DNA of 61,393 bases from Candidatus Gastranaerophilales bacterium (lineage in GTDB: Bacteria; Cyanobacteriota; Vampirovibrionia; Gastranaerophilales; Gastranaerophilaceae). A program made the translations under genes and the position numbers. Where the stretch lies: assembly GCA_944326615.1 (NCBI GenBank), contig CALVEO010000006.1:1-61393 (forward strand). Direction: 5' to 3'. This document shows, piece by piece, positions 26,031-34,200 of the stretch. Position 1 is the first letter of the stretch. Each line of letters opens with the position of its first letter. The notes below the pieces were generated by a model, which worked only from the letters and a program-made list of their open reading frames with translations, was not told the DNA's origin and did not search any database.

Positions 26031-27117
26031 ATGGAAACAGAGATAAAACAACGCCTTAACAGTTTAAAAAGCAGATTTGAAAAAATAAAGGAGTGTCTTT
26101 GACAGGGCATTTCTTGATGATAAATTAAAAAAACTTGAAGCAGAAATGCAGAATCCTGATATATGGTCAGATCAAAGAAAAGCATCAGAACTTGGTGCAC
26201 AAATCAGAGATATTAAAGATAATATTTTGTTTATAGATAAATGGCAGGCTGTTGTCGATGATGTTGAAACCGCATTCGAAATCGGTGATGAAAGCTTGAT
26301 ATCAGAAACTTCACTTCAGCTTGATGAGATGGAAACAGCTCTTGACAAATTTGAAGTAAAGCAGATGTTGAGCGGAGAATATGATGAGGCTGACGCTATT
26401 TTATCAATAAATTCAGGAGCGGGCGGCACTGATGCTCAGGATTGGGCAAGTATGCTTTTAAGAATGTATATGCGCTGGGCAGAAAACAGAGGCTGGAAAG
26501 TTGAACTTCTTGATAAACTTGATGGTGATGAAGCTGGAATAAAATCTGCAACAATAAAAATTACAGGCAGATATGCCTACGGTTATTCAAAAGCAGAAAA
26601 AGGCGTCCACAGATTAGTCAGAATTTCGCCTTTTAATGCAAACGGAAAGCGTCAGACAAGTTTTGCATCAGTAGAAGTTTGTCCGATAATAGAAGATTTT
26701 GAAAAGACAATAACGATTCCTCCTGAAGATCTTGAAATTGATACAATGCGCTCAGGGGGTGCCGGTGGACAAAACGTTAATAAGGTCGAAACAGCAGTCA
26801 GAATTCTTCATAAACCTACAGGAATAGTTGTAAAATGCCAGCAGGAGCGTTCCCAGCTTCAAAATAAAGAAAATGCACTTCAAATTCTTGCATCAAAACT
26901 TCTTGCAATCAGGCAGGCTGAACATGAAAAAAAATTGGCAGAATTGAAGGGTGAAAATGCTGATATAAATTTTGGTTCACAAATTCGTTCTTATGTATTT
27001 CACCCTTATAAAATGGTAAAAGATCACAGAACTGGTTTTGAAACAGGGAATGTTGATGCTGTTATGGACGGCGATTTGGACGGTTTTGTAGAAGCATATC
27101 TAAGGATGCATAATTGA
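26031..27117 (+). CDS. prfB: Peptide chain release factor 2 with programmed +1 frameshift
   Basis: RF2 recognises UGA and UAA stops and releases the peptide. The gene starts at ATG 26031 and runs 23 codons to CTT-TGA (26097-26102), with AGGAG at 26090-26093 region just upstream acting as the internal Shine-Dalgarno. A +1 shift to CTT-GAC joins it to the main frame ending at 27117, giving 361 aa, the usual RF2 length. The main frame holds the GGQ motif ([11 protein letters not shown], peptidyl release) and the RLVRISPFN segment with the SPF stop-recognition motif. The frameshift site lets RF2 level control its own synthesis. The gene appears leaderless. Confidence 0.96.
26090..26103 (+). promoter_or_regulatory. 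prfB programmed frameshift site
   Basis: The sequence GGAGTGTCTTTGAC combines a Shine-Dalgarno-like GGAG, CTT in the P site, and an in-frame TGA followed by C, the classical RF2 autoregulatory slip site. The zero frame ends here and the +1 frame continues for 338 codons. Confidence 0.95.
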
Positions 27118-27142
27118 AATTATTTTAAATATATGTTATTAT
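27114..27142 (+). promoter_or_regulatory. Promoter of poly-G pseudopilin gene 1
   Basis: TTGAAA (27114-27119), a 17-nt spacer and TATTAT (27137-27142) with upstream TGT form an extended -10 promoter. It overlaps the prfB stop codon and precedes an AAGGAG Shine-Dalgarno and ATG at 27183. Confidence 0.55.
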
Positions 27143-27220
27143 ATTAGTATAAATTTTACGCATAATAATAAGGAGTTATAGAATGAAAAATTATGAGAAT
27201 TTACAAACTCCCGTAACTTC

Positions 27221-27230
27221 GGGGGGGGGG
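27221..27230 (+). repeat. G10 homopolymer tract in pseudopilin leader 1
   Basis: Ten consecutive G follow ATG by 38 nt and encode Gly codons. The current length closes the frame at TAG 27237. Tracts of the same length lie at the same point in two other pilin leaders. Confidence 0.9.
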
Positions 27231-27367
27231 CACTTTTAGCTGACAGATGGCGTGAAACCCGGAAGGCCAGATGTCAGGATGTCAAGCTGTTATCAGTGCT
27301 GCGCACTAAAATAACATCTGTAATCAGCCTGCCTTCCTGTCCTCCGAACCTCTGTTCTTCTGATAGC

Positions 27368-27452
27368 ACCTCACCCCAGCCCTCCCCATTCTGGGAGGGG
27401 GTAGGTCATGGTTTAAGCGGCACGCTCTCCCTCTCCCGCAAGGGGAGAGGGA
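27368..27452. repeat. CCCTCTCC-type palindromes in pseudopilin leader 1
   Basis: CCAGCCCTCCC/GGGAGGGGG and CTCTCCCTCTCCC/GGGGAGAGGG hairpins sit side by side between the leader and the pilin body. Related hairpins occur in the leaders at 32203-32340 and 50160-50400. Confidence 0.6.
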
Positions 27453-28263
27453 AATCCACTTCACGTTTCACTCTTCACTAAAAAAACAAGCCGCGTTTAC
27501 TCTGGCAGAAGGTGCTACGCACGTAGTCCACTTTGACGACATTCGTCGCGCTGCGTTCACTCTGGCTGAGGTGTTGATTACATTAGGAATTATCGGTGTT
27601 GTTGCAGCACTTACTATACCAACTTTAATTAATAAATATCGTGAGAAACAGACTGTAACTGCGGTAAAAACAGCATATTCTATATTTTCACAAGCATATA
27701 TGTCTGTGGCAAATGAATATTATTCTCTTGATAGCCTTGTTGATTCATCAAAATCTGATAAGGAAAATGCTCAAGCAATGTTTAATGCATTGTCAAAATA
27801 TATTAAAAAGGTTAAAAGCTGTGATACAGAAAGTAATTGCATGGGAGATGCATATAAAACTCTTGATGGTAGAATATTATCACGTTCTTGGGATGATTAT
27901 GCAAATGTTGAAACAGGGATTCTTGCTAACGGTATGAGTTTTTGGGTATTAAGCACAAAAGGAGCGTATGATGGTTATTCGGGACAAATTGGTGTAGATA
28001 TAAATGGTTCAAAACGTCCAAATCAGTTAGGGGTGGATTGTTTTCATTTCGCTGTGTTCAAAAACGGAGTAGTTGTGGCAAGCGGCGCTGATAATCCTAA
28101 ATATAATGAGTATTTAGATACGGCGGGTGTGCCTAGAAGATTTGGCAGATGCAGCATTAATTCTGATGCAAATGAATATAATGGATATGCTTGTACTTCA
28201 TGGATTATTGAACATGAAAATATGGAATATCTTGATCGCGATATTTCACGTGAATAATAATTC

Positions 28264-28569
28264 TTATTTCGGCAGATGTTTTTGCCAGTCAGCATCAAGG
28301 CTTCGAATAAATCTATGTGCGTCGATTACATCATCGTAATTTATAGGTTCGGGGCCTTCCTGTATATCTAGCGGTTCATAGTTTTTTACATCAATATCAT
28401 TAAAACCCAAAAATGCAAGACCGAAATTTTTCCCGCAATATTTGCATTCCAGACTTATTACAGTCAGACCTTCTTCTTGACGTTTGATGTTTATTGAGCT
28501 TTCATCAAAACTATTTTTGCACTGTGAACAGCATAAGTTATTAAATAATTTTTCTATTTTCTTTTTCAT
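28264..28569 (-). CDS. Zinc-ribbon protein, 101 aa
   Basis: The protein has two CxxC pairs, CSQC near residue 15 and CKYC near 46, consistent with a zinc ribbon that could bind nucleic acid or a protein. The C-terminal half has an acidic segment and ends in WQKHLPK. I start it at ATG 28569, where GAGGA lies 6 nt upstream; a longer reading frame upstream is AT-rich and lacks this site. Function is unknown. It is convergent with the pseudopilin gene, 6 nt apart. Confidence 0.72.
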   Translation of the reverse strand: MKKKIEKLFNNLCCSQCKNSFDESSINIKRQEEGLTVISLECKYCGKNFGLAFLGFNDIDVKNYEPLDIQEGPEPINYDDVIDAHRFIRSLDADWQKHLPK

Positions 28570-28610
28570 ATAAGTCCTCACTATTATTATAAATAAAATT
28601 TTATTAAAAA

Positions 28611-28641
28611 TTGTTAATTTTTTGCGGGGCATGGGTATAAT
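28611..28641 (+). promoter_or_regulatory. Promoter upstream of the 31-aa microprotein
   Basis: TTGTTA (28611-28616) and a perfect TATAAT (28636-28641) are separated by 19 nt. The predicted transcript begins near 28648, giving a leader of about 60 nt. Confidence 0.45.
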
Positions 28642-28706
28642 AGAAATAAGGCGGATTATATATGTCGTTTAAATTCGCTTAAGCTTAACAGATAGGAGTG
28701 TTTATC

Positions 28707-28802
28707 ATGGAAGCTATTAACTTAATTCTATTCGGTTTCATCGTTTATACTGCGTTAATCGTAGTTCCGAGCATCTGGGAAGAATTAACAACAGAAGGCT
28801 AA
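28707..28802 (+). CDS. Single-pass membrane microprotein, 31 aa
   Basis: A short ORF with AGGAG 10 nt upstream encodes MEAINLILFGFIVYTALIVV (the first 20 residues), then PSIWEELTTEG. It has one clean transmembrane helix, a short acidic C-terminal tail and no basic leader. It has its own upstream promoter. Size and layout resemble small membrane subunits of respiratory or photosynthetic complexes and membrane regulators, but I recognise no family. The evidence is RBS, promoter and a well-formed helix. Confidence 0.55.
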   Translation: MEAINLILFGFIVYTALIVVPSIWEELTTEG

Positions 28803-29040
28803 AGCTTTTAAATTTTACAGACGTAAAAATTCAGGTTTAGTTCCTTTTTCTTTAAAAAATTTTTGAGAGTGTGTAAGTATTCTATTTTAAAAGTGTAAAT
28901 TGTACGTTAAATATTTTAACGCTCCTATTGTTAATGCATTTTTTTTGATTTTTTGCCGTCAAAAACCATTTTTTATAGTTAAATATGATTTAAAGTATTG
29001 TAATTATTACAATATAAAATGACAGTTGGTGTTATTAATA
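28803..29040. other. AT-rich gap without visible gene
   Basis: About 240 nt of very AT-rich sequence between the microprotein and the aminotransferase gene. I see no ORF with a plausible RBS and no strong hairpin apart from the terminator at its right end. Confidence 0.5.
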
Positions 29041-29068
29041 TTAAAAAAAGAGCCTAAAAAGAGGCTCT
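29041..29068 (-). terminator. Terminator of the aminotransferase/Mla operon
   Basis: On the minus strand AGAGCCT, a short loop and AGGCTCT are followed by a run of seven T. It lies immediately after the aminotransferase stop codon. Confidence 0.8.
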
Positions 29069-29073
29069 CTGTT

Positions 29074-30324
29074 TTATTCAAATGTAAACCCGTCAGCTTT
29101 AAATCTGTCTATTACTTCTTGCAATTGTTCATCAGAGCAAACATAAGACAGTCTGAAAAAACCTTCTCCATGTACTCCAAAGGCATTTCCTGGAACAAGT
29201 ACAACACCTGATTTCTTTAATACATCTTCACAGAATTTGAATGCTGAATCATATCTTTTAGGTATCGGCAGCCATAAGTAAAATGTTGTGTGTGGTACAT
29301 GGCGGTCATCTATAGGCCAACCTAGTTCTTTAAACCCATTTACCATGATTGCCTGTTTTCTTGCGTAGCCTTTGTTTTTTTCTGCAATATATCTATCGCC
29401 CTCTTCCGAGTTAAGGATTTCAGCACAGGCTTTTTGCAATGCTTTAAATATACCGTTGTCAATTGTTGATTTGCCTTTTCCGAAACGCTGTATAACTTCT
29501 TTGTTTCCGCAAACCCAGCCCAATCGCCAACCGGTTACTGCATATGGCTTTGAAAAACTATAAAATTCAATCCCGATATCTTTTGCTCCATCCAGTTCAA
29601 ATATGCTGAAAGGTTTTTCCTCCTCCCTAAAGTACATATCGCAGTAGGCAGCATCAGAAACAAGCAGAATATCATACTTTTTACAAAAATTTATTACTGA
29701 CTGTATGTATTCTCTGCTTGCAGAGCTTCCAAGCGGATTATTCGGATAATTTATAAACAAAGCCTTAATGTTTTCAGGTTTGTAGCCTTCTTTTATTATT
29801 TGATTATATATTTTTTCAACGTCCGGCTGAAAATTATTTTCATGCGTTAAAGGCATTGAATAGGCTTTGGCACCTGAACATTTAATGAATTGTAAATATG
29901 AGGCATAACAAGGATCTGGAACCATGATAACGTCTTTTTCGAGTTCAATATGTTTTGGTGTGGTTATAAATCTGACAAGGTTCGCGATGCCTTCTTTAGA
30001 GCCTACGAGTGAAAAAATTTCAGTCTCAGGATCCATATCAACACCGAATCGATTTTTCATACGTTTTGCAATTGCCTGTCTAAAGTAAATTTCACCTTTT
30101 GGAGTTGAATACATGTGAATTCCGTCTTCATCTAATATTTCTTTTAGCCTGTCAATTAAGGCTTTTGGTGGGTTTGCAGTTGGCGCACCCATTGAAAGCG
30201 ATATAGGGGCCCTATTTCTTGCTGTTAATTCGTCTTTTAATTTTGCAGTCTGCTCTTTTAACCTGAACATAATATATGTGTCGAGCGACATAACTTCTTT
30301 GTTAAACAATTTCTCAATATTCAT
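29074..30324 (-). CDS. DapL-like class I/II aminotransferase (paralogue)
   Basis: The 416-aa PLP enzyme is related to the LL-diaminopimelate aminotransferase encoded at 34201. The N-terminal region reads ISLSMGAPTANPP, the PLP site includes INYPNNPLGSSAS, VSDAAYCDM and the lysine in YSFSKPYAVTGWRLGW (near 255), and RLSY closes the active site. The variant GAPTANPP where DapL has GIGDPDTPT suggests a different amino acid substrate, which cannot be told. The start is ATG 30324 with GAGG 9 nt upstream. It is the third gene of the MlaEF operon, and its RBS lies on the ATPase stop codon. Confidence 0.88.
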   Translation of the reverse strand: MNIEKLFNKEVMSLDTYIMFRLKEQTAKLKDELTARNRAPISLSMGAPTANPPKALIDRLKEILDEDGIHMYSTPKGEIYFRQAIAKRMKNRFGVDMDPETEIFSLVGSKEGIANLVRFITTPKHIELEKDVIMVPDPCYASYLQFIKCSGAKAYSMPLTHENNFQPDVEKIYNQIIKEGYKPENIKALFINYPNNPLGSSASREYIQSVINFCKKYDILLVSDAAYCDMYFREEEKPFSIFELDGAKDIGIEFYSFSKPYAVTGWRLGWVCGNKEVIQRFGKGKSTIDNGIFKALQKACAEILNSEEGDRYIAEKNKGYARKQAIMVNGFKELGWPIDDRHVPHTTFYLWLPIPKRYDSAFKFCEDVLKKSGVVLVPGNAFGVHGEGFFRLSYVCSDEQLQEVIDRFKADGFTFE

Positions 30325-30335
30325 ATTTTCATACC

Positions 30336-31061
30336 TCAATTTTCCGATATCATATGCATAGGTCCATCAAGTGATGCTGTTACAAACTGTTTTGTGTATT
30401 CATTGTTTTGCATAAGCATATCATCAGGAGTTCCTTCATAAACTATTTTTCCGTCATACAGCATAATTACGCGGTTCGCTGTTCTTTTAATTGTTGACAT
30501 CTGGTGGGTTACAACAACAGATGCAGCATGTGTTTCGTCTTTCAGTCTTACAATATAATCTTCTATAAGTGTTGACGATATGGGATCAAGACCGGCTGTA
30601 GGTTCATCGTAAAGTATTGTCTTGGGCCGGGTTACGATAGCCCTGGCAAAACTGACACGTTTTTGCATACCGCCTGAAAGTTCTGATGGGAATTTGTATT
30701 CAATACCTTTTAAACCTACAAGCTCCAATTTTTCAGCAACTATATTTTTTATCTCTTTTTCACTGTATTTATTTCGGAGCTCTTTTCTTTCATGAAGCGC
30801 AAAAGCAATGTTATCAGCAACATTTAAGGAATCAAAAAGCGCAGAATATTGAAATACCATTGCAATATCGCCGTCAGAAGTTATAATTTCTCCGCTGTCA
30901 GGAGTTAATAGTCCACAGATAAGTTTTAAAATAGTACTTTTTCCGGAACCTGAAAATCCGACAATAGCTAATGTTTCACCATCTTCAACTTTGAATGAGA
31001 CATTATCAATAACACGTTTTTCATCAAATGTTTTTATTAAATTTTTGACTTCAATACTCAT
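30336..31061 (-). CDS. mlaF: MlaF-type ABC transporter ATPase
   Basis: The 241-aa protein is the ATPase of an MCE/Mla-type lipid ABC transporter. Walker A is VGFSGSGKST near residues 35-44, the Q-loop lies in MVFQYSALF, the signature is LSGGMQKRV near 127 and Walker B is ILYDEPTAGLDP near 148, as in MlaF. These systems move phospholipids between inner and outer membranes. It lies 19 nt behind the permease gene. No MlaD-like MCE gene or outer-membrane lipoprotein is in the window. Confidence 0.93.
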   Translation of the reverse strand: MSIEVKNLIKTFDEKRVIDNVSFKVEDGETLAIVGFSGSGKSTILKLICGLLTPDSGEIITSDGDIAMVFQYSALFDSLNVADNIAFALHERKELRNKYSEKEIKNIVAEKLELVGLKGIEYKFPSELSGGMQKRVSFARAIVTRPKTILYDEPTAGLDPISSTLIEDYIVRLKDETHAASVVVTHQMSTIKRTANRVIMLYDGKIVYEGTPDDMLMQNNEYTKQFVTASLDGPMHMISEN

Positions 31062-31080
31062 CTTTTTATATTGTACCTCT

Positions 31081-31890
31081 TTAAAAGAAAAATGCTATAG
31101 CAAAAATCATATCCCATATTACAATTGCAACAAAAGACCAGACAACCGCTTTTGTTGTAGCTTCTCCTACTCCTTTTGCTCCGCCATTTGCATAATATCC
31201 GCATGAACAGCTTATAAGAGCTATTGTAGCTCCGAAAAATACGGATTTTAAAAGACAAACGCCTAAATCTTTTAAATATATTCCAAGCCAGGCAGAATCA
31301 AAAAAGGCCATAAAACCAAGTCCTGCGGTTAACTTAGCTGTAATTGCTCCCGCAATAACTCCGACAGCGGATGCAATAATAACTACAGGGGGCATCATAA
31401 AAATTCCGGCAAGCACGCGAGGCACGAAAAGATATTTTATAGGATTAACTTTTAAAACTTCTATGGCATCAATTTGTTCTGTGACACGCATGGTGGCTAT
31501 TTCAGATGCAATAGAAGAACCAATCATTGAAATTATAGCAAAGCCTGACATTATAACACCGACTTCTCTGACAATAAGTATTGTCATTAAAAGTCCTACA
31601 AAATTTCCGCCGCCTTGCTTAACCATTTCCAAAGCAACCTGAGATGCGACGATAATTGATGTCATGCCTACAATTGAAAGAGTTATAGGCAGTGATGTAA
31701 TACCAAATCTATAGCACTGTTCTATTACTTCTTTCAACTCAATTTCGCCTTTAAAAATAAATTTTGCTGTATCAATTCCATTGAGAGTTATTTTACCTAA
31801 TGTGTCAAGGAAGCTCTCAAGTTCAGAAAAAATTCCTGTAAAAATTTTATAAGTTGCTGATTGTCTATAGTATTTTTGTAAACTACCCAT
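31081..31890 (-). CDS. mlaE: MlaE-type lipid ABC transporter permease
   Basis: The 269-aa inner-membrane permease belongs to the MlaE/YrbE family. It has five or six helices, with GMTSIIVASQVALEMVKQGGGNFVG and the conserved EIATMRVTEQIDAIEVLKVNPIKYLFVPR core, and the family motif for substrate entry. The real start is ATG 31890 (MGSLQKYY). An upstream TTG lies inside the promoter TTGCAC-17-TATAAT, whose -10 ends 6 nt before the ATG, so the mRNA should be leaderless. It partners the ATPase encoded next to it. Confidence 0.92.
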   Translation of the reverse strand: MGSLQKYYRQSATYKIFTGIFSELESFLDTLGKITLNGIDTAKFIFKGEIELKEVIEQCYRFGITSLPITLSIVGMTSIIVASQVALEMVKQGGGNFVGLLMTILIVREVGVIMSGFAIISMIGSSIASEIATMRVTEQIDAIEVLKVNPIKYLFVPRVLAGIFMMPPVVIIASAVGVIAGAITAKLTAGLGFMAFFDSAWLGIYLKDLGVCLLKSVFFGATIALISCSCGYYANGGAKGVGEATTKAVVWSFVAIVIWDMIFAIAFFF

Positions 31891-31896
31891 TTCTGA

Positions 31897-31925
31897 ATTA
31901 TACAAAAAATTTTGTATTTGTGCAA
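31897..31925 (-). promoter_or_regulatory. Promoter of the Mla operon, leaderless
   Basis: On the minus strand TTGCAC, 17 nt and TATAAT end 6 nt before ATG 31890. The start codon thus lies at the expected transcription start. Confidence 0.6.
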
Positions 31926-31928
31926 TTT

Positions 31929-33056
31929 ATGTTGCAAAAACATAAAATTGCGCATTTATTGCGCAATCTTGGATTTGTCCTAAAAAGATCGCGCAACAAG
32001 TGCGCGATGACAGTTCTTAATATTCAATCCCTCGTCTTTTTTGGAGATGGTGTCATTATATGGCAGGTTTTTATTCGGATGCTAGGATACTATGGCGCTA
32101 AGGCAGTAGGAAGTATTGTAAAAAAATTATGCAAAACTCAGGTGGCGGGTGCAGCGGCTACGCTGCACCAAAGGAAAGAAGGAATTGATTTGCTAATCCC
32201 CTCCCTCGAGGGGAGGGGAAGTGAAGGGGTGGGTGAAAATCAGCCCTTACCTCAACCCTCTCGTTTAGGAAAGGGCGCGAAACCGACTTATTCACAGAAT
32301 ATGATAAGCACCCTCACCCTCTCCCGCAAGAGGAGAGGCCAATCCACTTCACGCTTCACTCTTCACACTTCACTAAAAAAACAAGTCGCGTTTACTCTTG
32401 CAGAGGTTTTGATTACCTTAGGAATTATAGGTGTTGTGGCTGCGCTCACTATGCCTTCATTAATAGCAAATCATACAAAATCTGTTGTCGAGGCACGTTT
32501 AGAGAAGTTTTATTCCTCAATGAATCAGGCAATTCGTATGGCAGAACTTGATTACGGACCTAGAGAAACCTGGTTTGAGGATAATACAGATTTAGCATTG
32601 AAAGAAGCTTGGATTAAAAAATATATTATCCCGTATATGAATGTTGTGAAAACTGATACTATTCGTGTTGGAGGAGCTGATTTCTTTACTATTTATTTTT
32701 CAGACGGGAGTGCCGTATCCATAGTTAATTCAAATGGCAGAGACTGGCATTTTTTTCCTGGCGATCCTGAACGATGTGTATCATCTTCCCCTTCCCGTCA
32801 CTATAAAGATTATATAGGGCGCTGTGCTTTTGCTTTTTATTACAATCCAGTTCCCAAATCTACTGGTGATGGTTTTGTACAGTGGAATTTTGAGCCTTAT
32901 ATGGCAAGTTGGGATGGTAAAGAAAATTCGTTAAAAAATCATTCAACATTCGGCTGTAATGAAAATTCAAGCTGGCCTGCATTTTGTACCCGCTGGATTC
33001 AGTATAACGGCTGGAAGATTCCTAAAGATTATCCATTCAGGGTTAAATATAGATAG
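31929..33056 (+). CDS. Pseudopilin with repeat-derived N-terminal extension (375 aa)
   Basis: The pilin part starts about residue 154 with AFTLAEVLITLGIIGVVAAL, then has a mature domain ending NGWKIPKDYPFRVKYR. It has a Cys cluster typical of this set (CNENSSWPAFC). The 153 codons before it come from a 197-nt module (31947-32143) shared with the pilin leader at 49.9 kb and from CCCTCTC palindromes, all in frame. No poly-G start is present here; the first ATG (31929) has no Shine-Dalgarno, and no promoter is obvious, so expression is uncertain. Its stop codon is directly followed by the ruvB stop on the other strand. Confidence 0.7.
   Translation: MLQKHKIAHLLRNLGFVLKRSRNKCAMTVLNIQSLVFFGDGVIIWQVFIRMLGYYGAKAVGSIVKKLCKTQVAGAAATLHQRKEGIDLLIPSLEGRGSEGVGENQPLPQPSRLGKGAKPTYSQNMISTLTLSRKRRGQSTSRFTLHTSLKKQVAFTLAEVLITLGIIGVVAALTMPSLIANHTKSVVEARLEKFYSSMNQAIRMAELDYGPRETWFEDNTDLALKEAWIKKYIIPYMNVVKTDTIRVGGADFFTIYFSDGSAVSIVNSNGRDWHFFPGDPERCVSSSPSRHYKDYIGRCAFAFYYNPVPKSTGDGFVQWNFEPYMASWDGKENSLKNHSTFGCNENSSWPAFCTRWIQYNGWKIPKDYPFRVKYR
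31947..32143 (+). repeat. 197-nt pilin-leader module, copy 1
   Basis: This stretch matches 49887-50083 at equal length with about ten differences by eye. It starts with an ATTGCGC/GCGCAAT hairpin, includes a GATCGCGC-AACAAGT-GCGCGATG hairpin (31987-32010), and ends GCAAAACTCAGGT. Both copies are read in the same frame into a pilin (product includes GVIIWQVFIRMLGYYGAKAVG). Confidence 0.85.
32203..32340. repeat. Palindromes in pseudopilin leader (32 kb)
   Basis: CCCCTCCCTCGAGGGGAGGGG and CTCTCCCGCAAGAGGAGAGG type hairpins are inserted between the shared module and the pilin body without breaking the frame. The pair recalls blocks at 27.4 kb and 50.2 kb. Confidence 0.55.
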
Positions 33057-34133
33057 TTAAAATAAACTCTGCTGCTGATTATTACTTAAATTTTTATACC
33101 CCAGATGTCTGTACGTTGCGGGAGAAACTTTTCTCCCGCGCGGGGTGCGCTGTAATAACCCTGCCTGTAGTAAAAACGGTTCACAAACATCTTCTATTGT
33201 TCTGACATCTTCGCCGATTGCTGCTGCAATTGTTTCAATCCCAACTGGGCCGCCGTCGTATTTTTCAATAATCAGTTTTAATAGACTTCTGTCTGTATTA
33301 TCAAGACCAAAATTATCAATTTTTAATATATCGAGTGATTTATTTGCTATATTTTCTGTTATTTTGCCGTCATGTTTTACAAGCGCATAGTCAGCAACTC
33401 TTTTGACAAGTCTGTTTGCTATACGCGGGGTTCCTCTTGAACGTTTTGCAATAGCGTGTGCGCCTTCTTCTGTTATTTCTATATTTAAAATCCCTGCTGT
33501 TCTTTTTATAACTTCAGCAAGTTCATTTTCTGTATAAAATTCTAATCTGTGAATAATTCCAAAACGATCTCTGAGCGGTCCTGAAAGTTCGCCGGCTTTT
33601 GTTGTTGCCCCGATTAGTGTAAATTTAGGGAGCGGAATTCTGAGAGTTTTAACAGTCTGGCTTTTACCAGTTGTCATATCAAGGAAAAAATCTTCCATTG
33701 CGGGATATAGAATTTCTTCGGCAACTTTATTCAGTCTGTGAATTTCGTCAATAAAAAGAATTTCACCGCCTTTCAAGGACATTAAAATTCCGATAATGTC
33801 TCTGGGGCGTTCCAGTGCAGGAGCAGATGTTATTTTTATCTCAACTCCCATTTGTTCTGCAATTACGCCCGCAAGTGTAGTTTTTCCAAGTCCTGGCGGA
33901 CCGTAAAAAAGCAGGTGATCAAGCGAAGTTCCGCGTTTTTTTGCTGCTTCAATAGAAATTTTTAAAGTCTCTTTAAGTGCAGACTGCCCTATGTATGTAT
34001 CAAATGTTTTTGGGCGGATGCTGTTTTCGAAATTTTTATCATTTTCAAGGCATTCGGATTTTATTACTGAATGTTTTTTCTTTTCAGTAATTGTTTTATG
34101 TTCAAAATCATTATTGTCTGCTATGATACTCAT
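33057..34133 (-). CDS. ruvB: Holliday junction branch migration helicase RuvB
   Basis: The 358-aa AAA+ ATPase drives branch migration with RuvA in recombination repair. It has Walker [10 protein letters not shown] near residue 72, Walker [11 protein letters not shown] near 122, sensor 1 LIGATTKAG and the arginine finger GPLRDRFG, and the C-terminal winged-helix with RTPRGR. Length is a little above usual because of an N-terminal extension of about 25 residues. An AAGGAAAAACA site precedes the ATG. No ruvA or ruvC is in the window. Its stop abuts the pilin stop with no gap. Confidence 0.96.
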   Translation of the reverse strand: MSIIADNNDFEHKTITEKKKHSVIKSECLENDKNFENSIRPKTFDTYIGQSALKETLKISIEAAKKRGTSLDHLLFYGPPGLGKTTLAGVIAEQMGVEIKITSAPALERPRDIIGILMSLKGGEILFIDEIHRLNKVAEEILYPAMEDFFLDMTTGKSQTVKTLRIPLPKFTLIGATTKAGELSGPLRDRFGIIHRLEFYTENELAEVIKRTAGILNIEITEEGAHAIAKRSRGTPRIANRLVKRVADYALVKHDGKITENIANKSLDILKIDNFGLDNTDRSLLKLIIEKYDGGPVGIETIAAAIGEDVRTIEDVCEPFLLQAGLLQRTPRGRKVSPATYRHLGYKNLSNNQQQSLF

Positions 34134-34200
34134 TGTTTTTCCTTTATATTTATGATAGCATAAAATTAAAGGTTAGGAAATATATTAAGAAGGAGATTTT

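Larger units (their letters stand above)
27183..28257 (+). pseudogene. Poly-G pseudopilin gene 1, frame-disrupted
   Basis: An ATG with a good AAGGAG site starts a leader (MKNYENLQTPVTS) that enters ten G (27221-27230) and stops two codons later (27237-27239). With eleven G the leader would read on for about 80 codons through repeats but stop at 27479-27481, where a 7-bp CTTCACA/CTTCACT repeat present twice in two sister genes occurs once. The pilin body, in a third frame, is open from 27367 and intact: AFTLAEVLITLGIIGVV, a globular part with Cys residues, ending at 28257. A 60-nt duplication gives two AFTLAE motifs 20 residues apart. It is either a decayed copy or one needing two changes to be expressed. 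Confidence 0.75.

Noticed and set aside
27296-27481. Separate small gene in front of the 27-kb pilin
   Set aside because: The frame consists of repeats and is part of the G11 reading of the pilin leader; it has no start signal of its own.
28707-28802. Microprotein as a photosystem or cytochrome b6f small subunit
   Set aside because: Only size and topology agree. No sequence match is evident, and the organism seems non-photosynthetic.
31854-31928. Earlier TTG start for the 32-kb pilin
   Set aside because: This segment is the antisense of the MlaE start and promoter; no RBS is present.
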